Below, one piece after another: positions 1 to 5,677 of a DNA stretch of 5,677 nt (its first letter is position 1; each line of letters begins with the position of its first letter). The position numbers and the translations under genes were made by a program. The notes below the pieces were generated by a model. It was not told the DNA's origin. It worked only from the letters and a program-made list of their open reading frames with translations, and searched no databases. Origin of the DNA: an uncultured Holophagales bacterium (lineage in GTDB: Bacteria > Acidobacteriota > Thermoanaerobaculia > UBA5066); assembly GCA_937927565.1 (NCBI GenBank), contig CALBDV010000124.1, positions 1-5,677 on the forward strand, given 5' to 3'.

Positions 1-3000
1 CCCTTCGCCAGGTCCTCGAACCGCAGCTCCTTCTTCTGCCCCTCGCGGAGCGTGACGAAGCGCGACTGGACGAGGTGCATCCGGCTCGGCAGGACCGGCA
101 GCGGGCGCAGCTCACCATCCGAAAGGCTCCCCGACGTCGCGGTGACCTTGAAGGCGACCGTCCGGACCCCCGGAGGGGCCGTCAGGAAGAACGTTTGGTT
201 CGTGCCGCCGCCCTTCGGGACGACGATTGCGCGGGTCGTGTCGTTCGCCGAGAGGCCGAACCGCGCAGAGAGGTCCTCGTTCGTCTCGGGGTCGAGGATC
301 TGGAATGCGAGGCTCCCCTTCAGCTCCCCTTCAGACGCGTTGTTGACGACGACCTTCAGCTCGGCCCGGTCCCCCTCGCGCAGGAACCGCGGCACGTAGG
401 GACGGACCATCAGCTCCTTGACGCTCTTCGTCTCCTTCTTCAGCGACCCGCCGCGCAGGTCCTTCGTCACGGCGTGGAGCCAGACGTTCCACGAGGTGAC
501 GGAATCGGGAACCGTGAACTCGATCGACGCCGAGCCGTCGGCCCCGGTCAGGAGCTGCGGGGTCCAGAACGCCGTCTCGGCGAAGTTGCTCCGGAGCGCC
601 GGCGCGTCGCCCGTCGCGGGCGCCGTGCCGCCGGTGTCCTTCTTCGCCTCGCTCTTGTCGTCGCGCTCTTGGTTCGCCGCCATCTTCGCGAGCTGCGGAG
701 CCGGCGCCGCCGCCGGCGCGGGAGGCGGAATCCCCGCGTCCATCGCCATGCTCTCGGCGACCATCGTCGCGCCCACCCCGCCCCGCATCTGGAACCGGCG
801 TCCGCGCGCCCCCGGTCCGCCGATGCCGTAGCGGTCGAGCTCCTTGAGGCGGTCGGGCACGAGCGACGGGGCCGAAGGGGTCGGGTTGAAGCTGCCGATG
901 ACCCACTGAGCCTGCGTCGCTCCAAGCGTCGCGCGCGTCCAGGCCGTTCCGATGCGCGACGGGTAGAGCGAAAGAACGGAGGGAGGCTGATGCGGCGCGA
1001 AGACGTCGAGGCTCCGGTCGTACATGTAGCCGAGCAGCTCTGCCGCACCGGCTTCGACCGGCTTCCCGGAGGGCGACTTCACCGTGACCCTCCACGTCTC
1101 GCGCGTCCCGGGACGGATCCGGTCGCGGAACGTCGCGAACTCCAGCTTCAGCTCGCGGTCGTCCCACGGGACGAAGACCGCCACCGTCTGGCTCATCCAC
1201 TGGTGGTCCCTGAGCGCCGAGAGCGTGATGCCGAAGCCGCCGCGGTCCTCTTCCGTGACCGGAATCTCGAGGACCGTGCTCCCCTCTCCGGCCTTCAGGA
1301 CCGTGCGCGACAGGAGCTTTCCCGCCCGGAACCGTTCCAGGAGCATCGGCTGGCCGGGAAGGCCCGAGGTCGCGAAGAGGCGTGCAGTCTCCCCCACGCG
1401 GACCGACCCGGATTCGACGAGGAGGACGAGCGGGACCGCAGGTGTCTCCGTCCCTCCGGCCACGAGGAAGTCCCGGAACGTCTCGTACTTCGCCCCGAAG
1501 TCGTCGACGGTCGTGTAGTGAATCCTCCACGCGCCGGAGGAGAGCTTTCCGAGATCGAGCCTTGCGAGGCCGTCCGTTCCGTGAACGGCCTCGCCCCGGG
1601 CCTTCTCGGCGCCGTCGCGGAAGTCGCGCAGCACCCCTTCCACGTTGAACGAGGTCTCCCAGCGGGGGCGCAGGGCGTCTCCGGGCGTCGTGTACGTCGC
1701 GCCCTCGGGAGCGTCTTCCTCTCCTTCGGCGGGAGCGCCGCGGCGGGGCAGGTCGGCCGGGAGCGAGGTCGTCGCCGGAGGAACGAGCGCGACGAGCCGC
1801 CAGCTCCCCTTGCCGGCACGGGGGGTGCCGTCGAGGCTCGACCTCGTGATCGTCACGGAAGCGGGCTCCTCCTCCCGCGCGAATCCCGTCGGGAAGCCCA
1901 CATGCGCCTCGACGGAAACGAACCCGAGGCGCACCGAGCGTGTCGCGCTCCGGGTTTCTCCCCCCTCGTCGACGACGTCGGCGCTCACGACGTAGCGCCA
2001 CGTCAGGTCGCTCCCCTTCGCGGCGGTCTCGTCGGCCTCGGGGGTGAAGGCCACCGGGAACGTCCCGTCGGCCCCGAGGACGGTCGAACCGGACGCAACC
2101 GTCTGGGCCTTCGACGGCGAGCCCCAACCCCAGAAGGACCACCACCACGGCCGGAGCGTCTCGCGCGTGACGCGCCACGTCACGTTGCCGGACGCGACCG
2201 GAAGGCCGAAGTAGTACTTCGCCTCTCCGGTGAGAATGGCCTTCCGGTTGAGCCGCATCGGTTCCTTCGGCTCCTGGAAGGTGACCTCGAACGTCGGCCG
2301 CTTGTACTCCTCGATCCTCACCGGCGCGCTGCCCGAGAGCGAACTCTCGAGCCGCCAGCCGCCGAGTAGGCGCCCCGTCGGGACGACGAACTCACCGGCC
2401 GCGGTGCCGAAGGCGTTCGTCGAGGCCGAGCGCGTCTCGACCCGCTCTCCGTTCGGGTCGATGAGCCAGACGGTGACCGGTGTCTGCGCTGCGGCCTTGA
2501 ACCGCGCGTTCTCCTGCGAGCCTTCGTAGGCGAGGACCTTCCAGAAGAGCTTCTGCCCGGGCCGGTAGATGCTCCGGTCCGTGTAGAGGAGCGACGCCGT
2601 TCGGCCTCCGGCCGTACCCTGCCGGTAGAAGCCGACCTGCTGGCCGTCGAAGGTGACGTGGGCGCCCTTCTTCGCCAGGAGGTGGAACGAGTTTCCCGAC
2701 CTCTCCCTCGGGGCGAACGACACCGCTCCATCCGCGTCCGTCTTCTTAACCTCGTCCCGGCGGTGCCCCTCCTTCCAGTCGAAACGCCAGAGTGCAACCT
2801 CGGCACCGGAGACCGGGGTTCCCGCGGCTCCGGAGAGGACGCGGGCTGCGACGGCTCCCGTCTCGGCCTCGGGCCTCACGACGAGGACGAGGTCGGAGAC
2901 GAAGAGGTTCGTCCCGACCACGACGTTGTCGGGCGCGCCGAAGTCCTTCCGGGCCGATGCAAGGACGACATAGAAACCCGGCTCCTTTACCGGTGGTGTG

Positions 3001-4388
3001 ACGAACGTCCGGTGCGTCTCGAAGTCGGGCGTCGGCGGCAGTTCCACCTTCCACTCCGCCGTCGGCGGAGTGGAAGCGAGTTTCCTCATGTCGTCGGAGG
3101 TCGGGAGGGCCGACCAGTCCTTCGACCCCTCGATCTTCTTCTCCACGTCCAGCTTCACGGCCCGGAAGTGAATGGCCCCGAGGTTCCGGTGAGAGACCTC
3201 GAGCGACCTCTTTCCCGGCCCGTCGACGGCCATCGCCTGGAGGCGGACCTCGGGCGCCTCGATCGACTTCACGATCGAGAGGCAACGCCGGCCGCCGACG
3301 GACGAGGGGTACGCGGCGCGCCCTTCCTCGGCCTCGCGACGAGCGATCACCCGGCGGTTCGGGCGGCTTCCACGCTGGTGCAGGTCGGCCACCTCGGCCT
3401 TCCCCATGGCCCACCAGGGATCCGACCGGAAGGCGGAGAGCCGGCCCTCGAGGTCCTTCCGGATCCGTGTCTTCTCCCGCTCTTCCGTGAACGATGCCGA
3501 CAGCCGCCGCACACGTTCAAGCCGCGCCTCGAGCTGCGCGCCCATCCTTCCGGCGCCGGAATGCCACCCTTCGAGATCGGTCAGGACCGCACCGATCTTC
3601 GTCAGCGGGTGGACTGCCGGCGCGGCGAGGTCGATCTGGGCCGCCTCGCTCGACTCACCCTTCAGCAGCCCCCCGAGGTCGAGCCGCCAGACTTCGTTCG
3701 ACTGCTCCGGAGTCCAGCCCGCCGTGTCGGCCAGGAGGTCGACGAGCAGGTAGCTGACGGCGTCGCGGAGAGTTCCGCGGATCTCCTTCGGGTAGTCGTT
3801 CGGTTCCAGGACGAGCTCGGCCGCCGCGACCGGCTCCTTCCCGAGCGCGTCGCGCATCCCCCAGACCTCGAGCGCCGCCTTCAGCGCCTCGGCCAGGATC
3901 TGTTCGCGCGTCCACGCCTTGAGGTCCACGACGCCTTTCGAGTCGACCCGCTCCCTCTGGCCGACCTCCCACGAATAGGCCCGCTGGTAGGTCACGAGCG
4001 AGTGCCCGTAGAGGAGCCCGAGCTGCGCCCGGGACATCGGCCCTTTCGGCCAGGGCTCCTCGCGCAGCCGCCGGACCGCCGTCTCGTAGCCGTGGAGGCC
4101 GATCCGGAGCTGCGTCACCGTGACGAGCGCCTTCGTCCAGTCCGTCTCGTTTCCCTTCGCTTTCGCAGCAGCGAGGATCGTCTCCGCGGCCTTCGCCGCC
4201 TCCTCGTACTTCTGCTCCTTCACGAGGCGGTCGACGTCGGCCCAGGACGTGTCGGCTTTCGGCACGGGTTTCACTCCCTTCTCCTTCCCCGGCGGCGGGG
4301 CAAGGGCGAGCGCGCCTCCGGTGAGGAGGACGACGACGGAAAACAGGGCAAGAGAGACCCGGACGCGGCGGCGCGACTCTGTCGTCAT
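1..4388 (-). CDS. Alpha-2-macroglobulin family protein (MG2/A2M domains), exported, 3' end beyond window
   Basis: I translated this frame by eye from the ATG at 4388 to the left edge: 1462 codons with no stop. Residues 1-30 form a Sec signal peptide: RRRVR, then a hydrophobic core, then an ALALA cleavage zone with no lipobox cysteine. Residues 45-345 are helical and charged (YEEAAKAAETILAAAKAKG near 58-76). Beta-sandwich MG-type domains follow: one at 377-505 (FVTPPVKEPGFYVVLASA), an Ig-like segment at 503-585, and an MG2-type domain at 596-705 with DRSIYRPGQ (604-612) and EEYKRPTFEV (693-702). A Trp cluster sits at 748-755. The A2M/MG7 signature starts at about 1266 (FAETAFWTPQLLTGADG, then FTVPDSVTSW). 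Family members are protease-trapping or envelope-protecting proteins, and versions with this N-terminus usually run to about 1900-2000 residues, so roughly 500 are missing. The start is firm: an in-frame TAA lies at 4400-4398, with no other start codon between. I see no Shine-Dalgarno. The exact role is inferred from the family. Confidence 0.93.
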   Translation of the reverse strand, partial: MTTESRRRVRVSLALFSVVVLLTGGALALAPPPGKEKGVKPVPKADTSWADVDRLVKEQKYEEAAKAAETILAAAKAKGNETDWTKALVTVTQLRIGLHGYETAVRRLREEPWPKGPMSRAQLGLLYGHSLVTYQRAYSWEVGQRERVDSKGVVDLKAWTREQILAEALKAALEVWGMRDALGKEPVAAAELVLEPNDYPKEIRGTLRDAVSYLLVDLLADTAGWTPEQSNEVWRLDLGGLLKGESSEAAQIDLAAPAVHPLTKIGAVLTDLEGWHSGAGRMGAQLEARLERVRRLSASFTEEREKTRIRKDLEGRLSAFRSDPWWAMGKAEVADLHQRGSRPNRRVIARREAEEGRAAYPSSVGGRRCLSIVKSIEAPEVRLQAMAVDGPGKRSLEVSHRNLGAIHFRAVKLDVEKKIEGSKDWSALPTSDDMRKLASTPPTAEWKVELPPTPDFETHRTFVTPPVKEPGFYVVLASARKDFGAPDNVVVGTNLFVSDLVLVVRPEAETGAVAARVLSGAAGTPVSGAEVALWRFDWKEGHRRDEVKKTDADGAVSFAPRERSGNSFHLLAKKGAHVTFDGQQVGFYRQGTAGGRTASLLYTDRSIYRPGQKLFWKVLAYEGSQENARFKAAAQTPVTVWLIDPNGERVETRSASTNAFGTAAGEFVVPTGRLLGGWRLESSLSGSAPVRIEEYKRPTFEVTFQEPKEPMRLNRKAILTGEAKYYFGLPVASGNVTWRVTRETLRPWWWSFWGWGSPSKAQTVASGSTVLGADGTFPVAFTPEADETAAKGSDLTWRYVVSADVVDEGGETRSATRSVRLGFVSVEAHVGFPTGFAREEEPASVTITRSSLDGTPRAGKGSWRLVALVPPATTSLPADLPRRGAPAEGEEDAPEGATYTTPGDALRPRWETSFNVEGVLRDFRDGAEKARGEAVHGTDGLARLDLGKLSSGAWRIHYTTVDDFGAKYETFRDFLVAGGTETPAVPLVLLVESGSVRVGETARLFATSGLPGQPMLLERFRAGKLLSRTVLKAGEGSTVLEIPVTEEDRGGFGITLSALRDHQWMSQTVAVFVPWDDRELKLEFATFRDRIRPGTRETWRVTVKSPSGKPVEAGAAELLGYMYDRSLDVFAPHQPPSVLSLYPSRIGTAWTRATLGATQAQWVIGSFNPTPSAPSLVPDRLKELDRYGIGGPGARGRRFQMRGGVGATMVAESMAMDAGIPPPAPAAAPAPQLAKMAANQERDDKSEAKKDTGGTAPATGDAPALRSNFAETAFWTPQLLTGADGSASIEFTVPDSVTSWNVWLHAVTKDLRGGSLKKETKSVKELMVRPYVPRFLREGDRAELKVVVNNASEGELKGSLAFQILDPETNEDLSARFGLSANDTTRAIVVPKGGGTNQTFFLTAPPGVRTVAFKVTATSGSLSDGELRPLPVLPSRMHLVQSRFVTLREGQKKELRFEDLAK
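594..830 (-). other. Candidate bait region of the macroglobulin (residues about 1187-1265)
   Basis: This coding stretch gives a Gly/Arg-rich run (GIGGPGARGRRFQMRGG), a Met/Ala run, a Pro/Ala run (PPPAPAAAPAPQ) and a Lys/Asp/Glu-rich run (NQERDDKSEAKKDTGG). It ends directly before the A2M/MG7 signature at about 1266. In known alpha-2-macroglobulins the protease-sensitive bait region lies in a loop just ahead of this domain. The position, low complexity and many Arg/Lys residues fit that role. The alternative is a simple flexible linker. No cleavage can be read from sequence. Confidence 0.45.
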
Positions 4389-4443
4389 AACGGGAGCTTA
4401 GACCGCCCCCGCCCGCGAAAGTTCCACCACCACACCCAACATC
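4389..4443 (-). promoter_or_regulatory. G-rich leader upstream of the macroglobulin gene
   Basis: Read on the minus strand, this leader is G-rich with few C: GGGTGTGGTGGTGG (4437-4424) and GGGCGGGGGCGG (4414-4403), followed by TAAGCTCCCGTT and the ATG at 4388. No AGGAGG-like ribosome site lies at the usual distance; the nearest G-rich run ends about 14 bases upstream. TAAGCT (4400-4395) matches the loose TANNNT form of a -10 element and ends six bases before the ATG, which would suit a leaderless transcript. No good -35 box is visible. This is a suggestion only. Confidence 0.25.
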
Positions 4444-4490
4444 AATACACGACCACCCCACCAGGCGTGCCAGGCACGGAATCGTGTATT
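4444..4490. repeat. Nested inverted repeat, REP-like, overlapping the hydrolase stop codon
   Basis: The outer arms are a perfect 9-bp inverted repeat, AATACACGA at 4444-4452 and TCGTGTATT at 4482-4490, separated by 29 bases. Inside is a second palindrome, CGTGCCAGGCACG (4466-4478), which can form a 5-bp stem with a 3-base loop. On the minus strand the order is outer arm, TTC, inner hairpin, a 13-base G-rich bulge (CCTGGTGGGGTGG), then outer arm. The TAA of the hydrolase (4491-4489) supplies the first two bases of the minus-strand left arm. No T-run follows, so it is not a classic intrinsic terminator. A REP/RAYT-type mobile palindrome or an RNA 3'-end stabiliser are the alternatives. Confidence 0.65.
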
Positions 4491-5229
4491 AACGACTGTT
4501 GCGGCGGTGAGCCAGGAGCCACTCCCAGAGGGACGGGTCGGCGTAGGTGGCGGTCCAGGAGTCGTGCCCGGCGTCGGGGTAGACGACGAGCTCGGCCGTT
4601 CCTCCGCACTTCTTCACGGCGTCGACGACCGTCTCCGACTCGGCGAGCGGGACGACGGGGTCCTTCGCACCGTGGAAGGCACGGATCGGGACGTCCTTCA
4701 GCCGGCAGGCCCGGTCCGGCAGGGCGCCTCCGCAGACGGGCGCGATGGCGGCGAATCGCTCCGGGTACGACATCGCGAGGTCCCACGTTCCGCGCCCCCC
4801 CATCGAGAGGCCCGTCACGTAGACGCGGTCCGGGTCGATCCGCAGCTTCCTCGTCACGTCGTCGAGGAGCGCCGCGAGAGCGTCGGCCTGCCAGCGCTGG
4901 TCGTCCGGGCACTGCGGCGACACGACGACGAACGGGAAGTCGTCACGCCCGTCGAGCTGCCTGGGCGGCCCGTGGACCTTCACCTTTGCGAGGTCGGCTC
5001 CCCTCTCTCCCGATCCGTGGAGAAAGAGAAGGAGCGGCCAGCGCTTCGTGGCGTCGGCCTCGTAGGCCTTCGGAACATAGAGGAGATACCGGTACGAGAC
5101 CTTCCGGCTGACCGTCGCCTCGAAGAGGTGTGCGCTCTGCCCGGCGGGCAGCGCAGCCGAACGGCAGGAAGCTCCGAACGGCGCGAACAGAGCGAACAGT
5201 GGAGCGAGGAGCCTGCGAGAGACGCTCAC
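4489..5229 (-). CDS. Exported alpha/beta hydrolase, phospholipase/carboxylesterase-like serine esterase
   Basis: This 246-residue protein is a complete single-domain serine hydrolase. The oxyanion-hole motif is FLHGSGERG (69-77). The nucleophile elbow is GLSMGG with Ser142. Asp190 lies in FHGAKDPVVP and His222 in DAGHDSW, completing a Ser-Asp-His triad in the usual order and spacing. WDLAMSYPERFAAIAPVCGG (149-168) is typical of the Abhydrolase_2 / LpqC-like esterase group. Such enzymes cleave carboxylic esters; the substrate cannot be told from sequence. The N-terminus has R5-R6, a hydrophobic stretch 7-18 and GASC ending at Cys22, a weak lipobox, so it is either a lipoprotein or an ordinary secreted protein. 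Cys107, 166, 175 and 208 could form disulfides after export. The start is GTG; an in-frame TGA at 5265-5263 with no better start codon after it supports that choice. I see no strong Shine-Dalgarno. It lies about 100 bp upstream of the macroglobulin gene. Confidence 0.92.
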   Translation of the reverse strand: MSVSRRLLAPLFALFAPFGASCRSAALPAGQSAHLFEATVSRKVSYRYLLYVPKAYEADATKRWPLLLFLHGSGERGADLAKVKVHGPPRQLDGRDDFPFVVVSPQCPDDQRWQADALAALLDDVTRKLRIDPDRVYVTGLSMGGRGTWDLAMSYPERFAAIAPVCGGALPDRACRLKDVPIRAFHGAKDPVVPLAESETVVDAVKKCGGTAELVVYPDAGHDSWTATYADPSLWEWLLAHRRNSR

Positions 5230-5306
5230 GTCACCGATTGTCGCCCCGGTCCGACCCGGCGATCACGAACCGGACGTCTCCCGGCGGGACCACTCGTCAC
5301 CGACCA
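5230..5306. other. Short intergenic spacer between the RapA-like gene and the hydrolase
   Basis: These 77 bases hold no gene. A short palindrome, TCCCG-G-CGGGA (5279-5289), and a weak 5-bp pair, GTCCG (5249-5253) with CGGAC (5271-5275), are visible. Neither is followed by a T-run on the minus strand, so I do not call a terminator. A promoter for the hydrolase could lie here, but no clear -35/-10 pair stands out. Confidence 0.4.
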
Positions 5307-5677
5307 CTACGAGAGCCGGAACCCCGCCGCAGCGATGATCGGGCCGTTTCTCTCGGCCCGGGTCGCCAGGGCTCTCACCGTCGCGGACCATCCCCGCCCG
5401 CGCGGAATCGAGGGAGACCACTCTGCGATCGGGAGACCCCTGAGATTCGCGCGCCCGCGCATGAGGATGTCGGCCCATTCGGGCCTCGGCTGCCCGGCGA
5501 GGTCGATCGCCGACACGGCGAAGGCCCCGTCGCGCTTGTGCAGGAAGAGCACGCCCTCTCCCTCTACGCCCGACTTCTCGAGCTTCAGCAGTGCGGCCCG
5601 TCCGCGCGGCCCGTCCTCGAGCTCCTGGAAGATCCCCTCGACGAGCGGGTGCCCCGAGGCGAAGAAGTCGAGCTCCT
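5307..5677 (-). CDS. C-terminal end of a probable RapA/HepA-like SNF2-family ATPase, 5' end beyond window
   Basis: The frame is open from the right edge to a TAG at 5309-5307 and gives 122 residues. The first visible residues, ELDFFASGHPLVEGIFQELE, followed by a GRAALLKLEKSG stretch, resemble the RapA C-terminal domain, where E. coli RapA has a similar EVEFLTWEHPLV segment followed by a Gly and an ALLK-like strand. That comparison is from memory. The distance from this motif to the stop is also close to that in RapA (about 130 residues). RapA is a cytoplasmic Swi2/Snf2 ATPase that binds RNA polymerase and helps recycle it; related helicase-like proteins share the tail. The ATPase motifs would lie outside the window, so function is inferred from the tail alone. 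The tail is Arg-rich and ends IIAAAGFRLS. No signal peptide or membrane segment is seen in the visible part. Alternative: another protein with an unrelated C-terminal domain. Confidence 0.6.
   Translation of the reverse strand, partial: ELDFFASGHPLVEGIFQELEDGPRGRAALLKLEKSGVEGEGVLFLHKRDGAFAVSAIDLAGQPRPEWADILMRGRANLRGLPIAEWSPSIPRGRGWSATVRALATRAERNGPIIAAAGFRLS

Noticed and set aside
331..2178. Minus-strand open frame of 615 codons in another phase of the macroglobulin gene
   Set aside because: The macroglobulin frame carries clear domain motifs through this region, while this phase gives only Arg/Gly/Pro-rich sequence.
75..2369. Plus-strand open frame of 764 codons
   Set aside because: It lies antisense to the macroglobulin gene, its translation is an Arg/Pro/Gly-rich string with no recognisable motif, and long antisense frames are expected opposite genes with G/C-ending codons.
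4444..4490. Intrinsic transcription terminator for the hydrolase gene
   Set aside because: The stem is present but the sequence after it on the minus strand (GATGTTGGG) has no T-run, so I list it as a repeat rather than a terminator.
2658..5111. Plus-strand open frame of 817 codons
   Set aside because: It runs antisense across the macroglobulin gene, the spacer and most of the hydrolase gene, has Arg-rich low-complexity translation, and crosses the inverted repeat. It is a composition artefact.
5279..5289. Short palindrome TCCCG-G-CGGGA as a terminator or operator
   Set aside because: It has at most four usable base pairs with a normal loop, no T-run follows, and such palindromes are common by chance at this GC content.
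5263..5478. Minus-strand 71-codon open frame overlapping the RapA-like gene
   Set aside because: The overlapping frame ending at 5307 has protein-like composition and is open to the window edge; this one is Arg/Gly-rich with no motif.

Overview
This is a high-GC bacterial window in which all three genes lie on the minus strand, so they are read from the right edge to the left. Almost every codon ends in G or C. Gene content and codon use suggest a free-living Gram-negative-type bacterium. The helical N-terminus and MG-domain style of the large gene resemble versions from Acidobacteriota and Bacteroidota, and the base composition favours Acidobacteriota. That placement is inference with low certainty, because there is no rRNA or other marker gene.

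In transcription order: (1) 5677-5307 is the 3' end (122 codons) of a gene entering from the right edge, most like the C-terminal domain of a RapA/HepA-type SNF2 ATPase. (2) After a 77-bp gap, 5229-4489 is a complete 246-residue exported serine hydrolase of the phospholipase/carboxylesterase (alpha/beta hydrolase) type with a readable Ser-Asp-His triad. (3) A roughly 100-bp spacer holds a nested inverted repeat that begins inside the hydrolase stop codon. It is followed by a strand-asymmetric, G-rich leader. (4) 4388-1 is a very large exported alpha-2-macroglobulin-family protein (1462 codons visible) running off the left edge before its C-terminal third.

The two complete or near-complete genes both encode exported proteins: a small esterase or lipoprotein and a giant macroglobulin-like protein that plausibly acts as a protease trap or envelope-protection factor. 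The RapA-like gene is a cytoplasmic transcription-recycling or helicase-type factor with no obvious link to them. Gaps of 77 and 100 bp argue against a tight operon.

I see no CRISPR, tRNA, rRNA, transposase or phage genes, and no convincing undescribed multi-gene system. The points most worth a second look are the REP-like nested repeat on the hydrolase stop codon, the candidate bait region of the macroglobulin, and its unknown thioester status. Very long open frames on the plus strand (75-2369 and 2658-5111) are composition artefacts.
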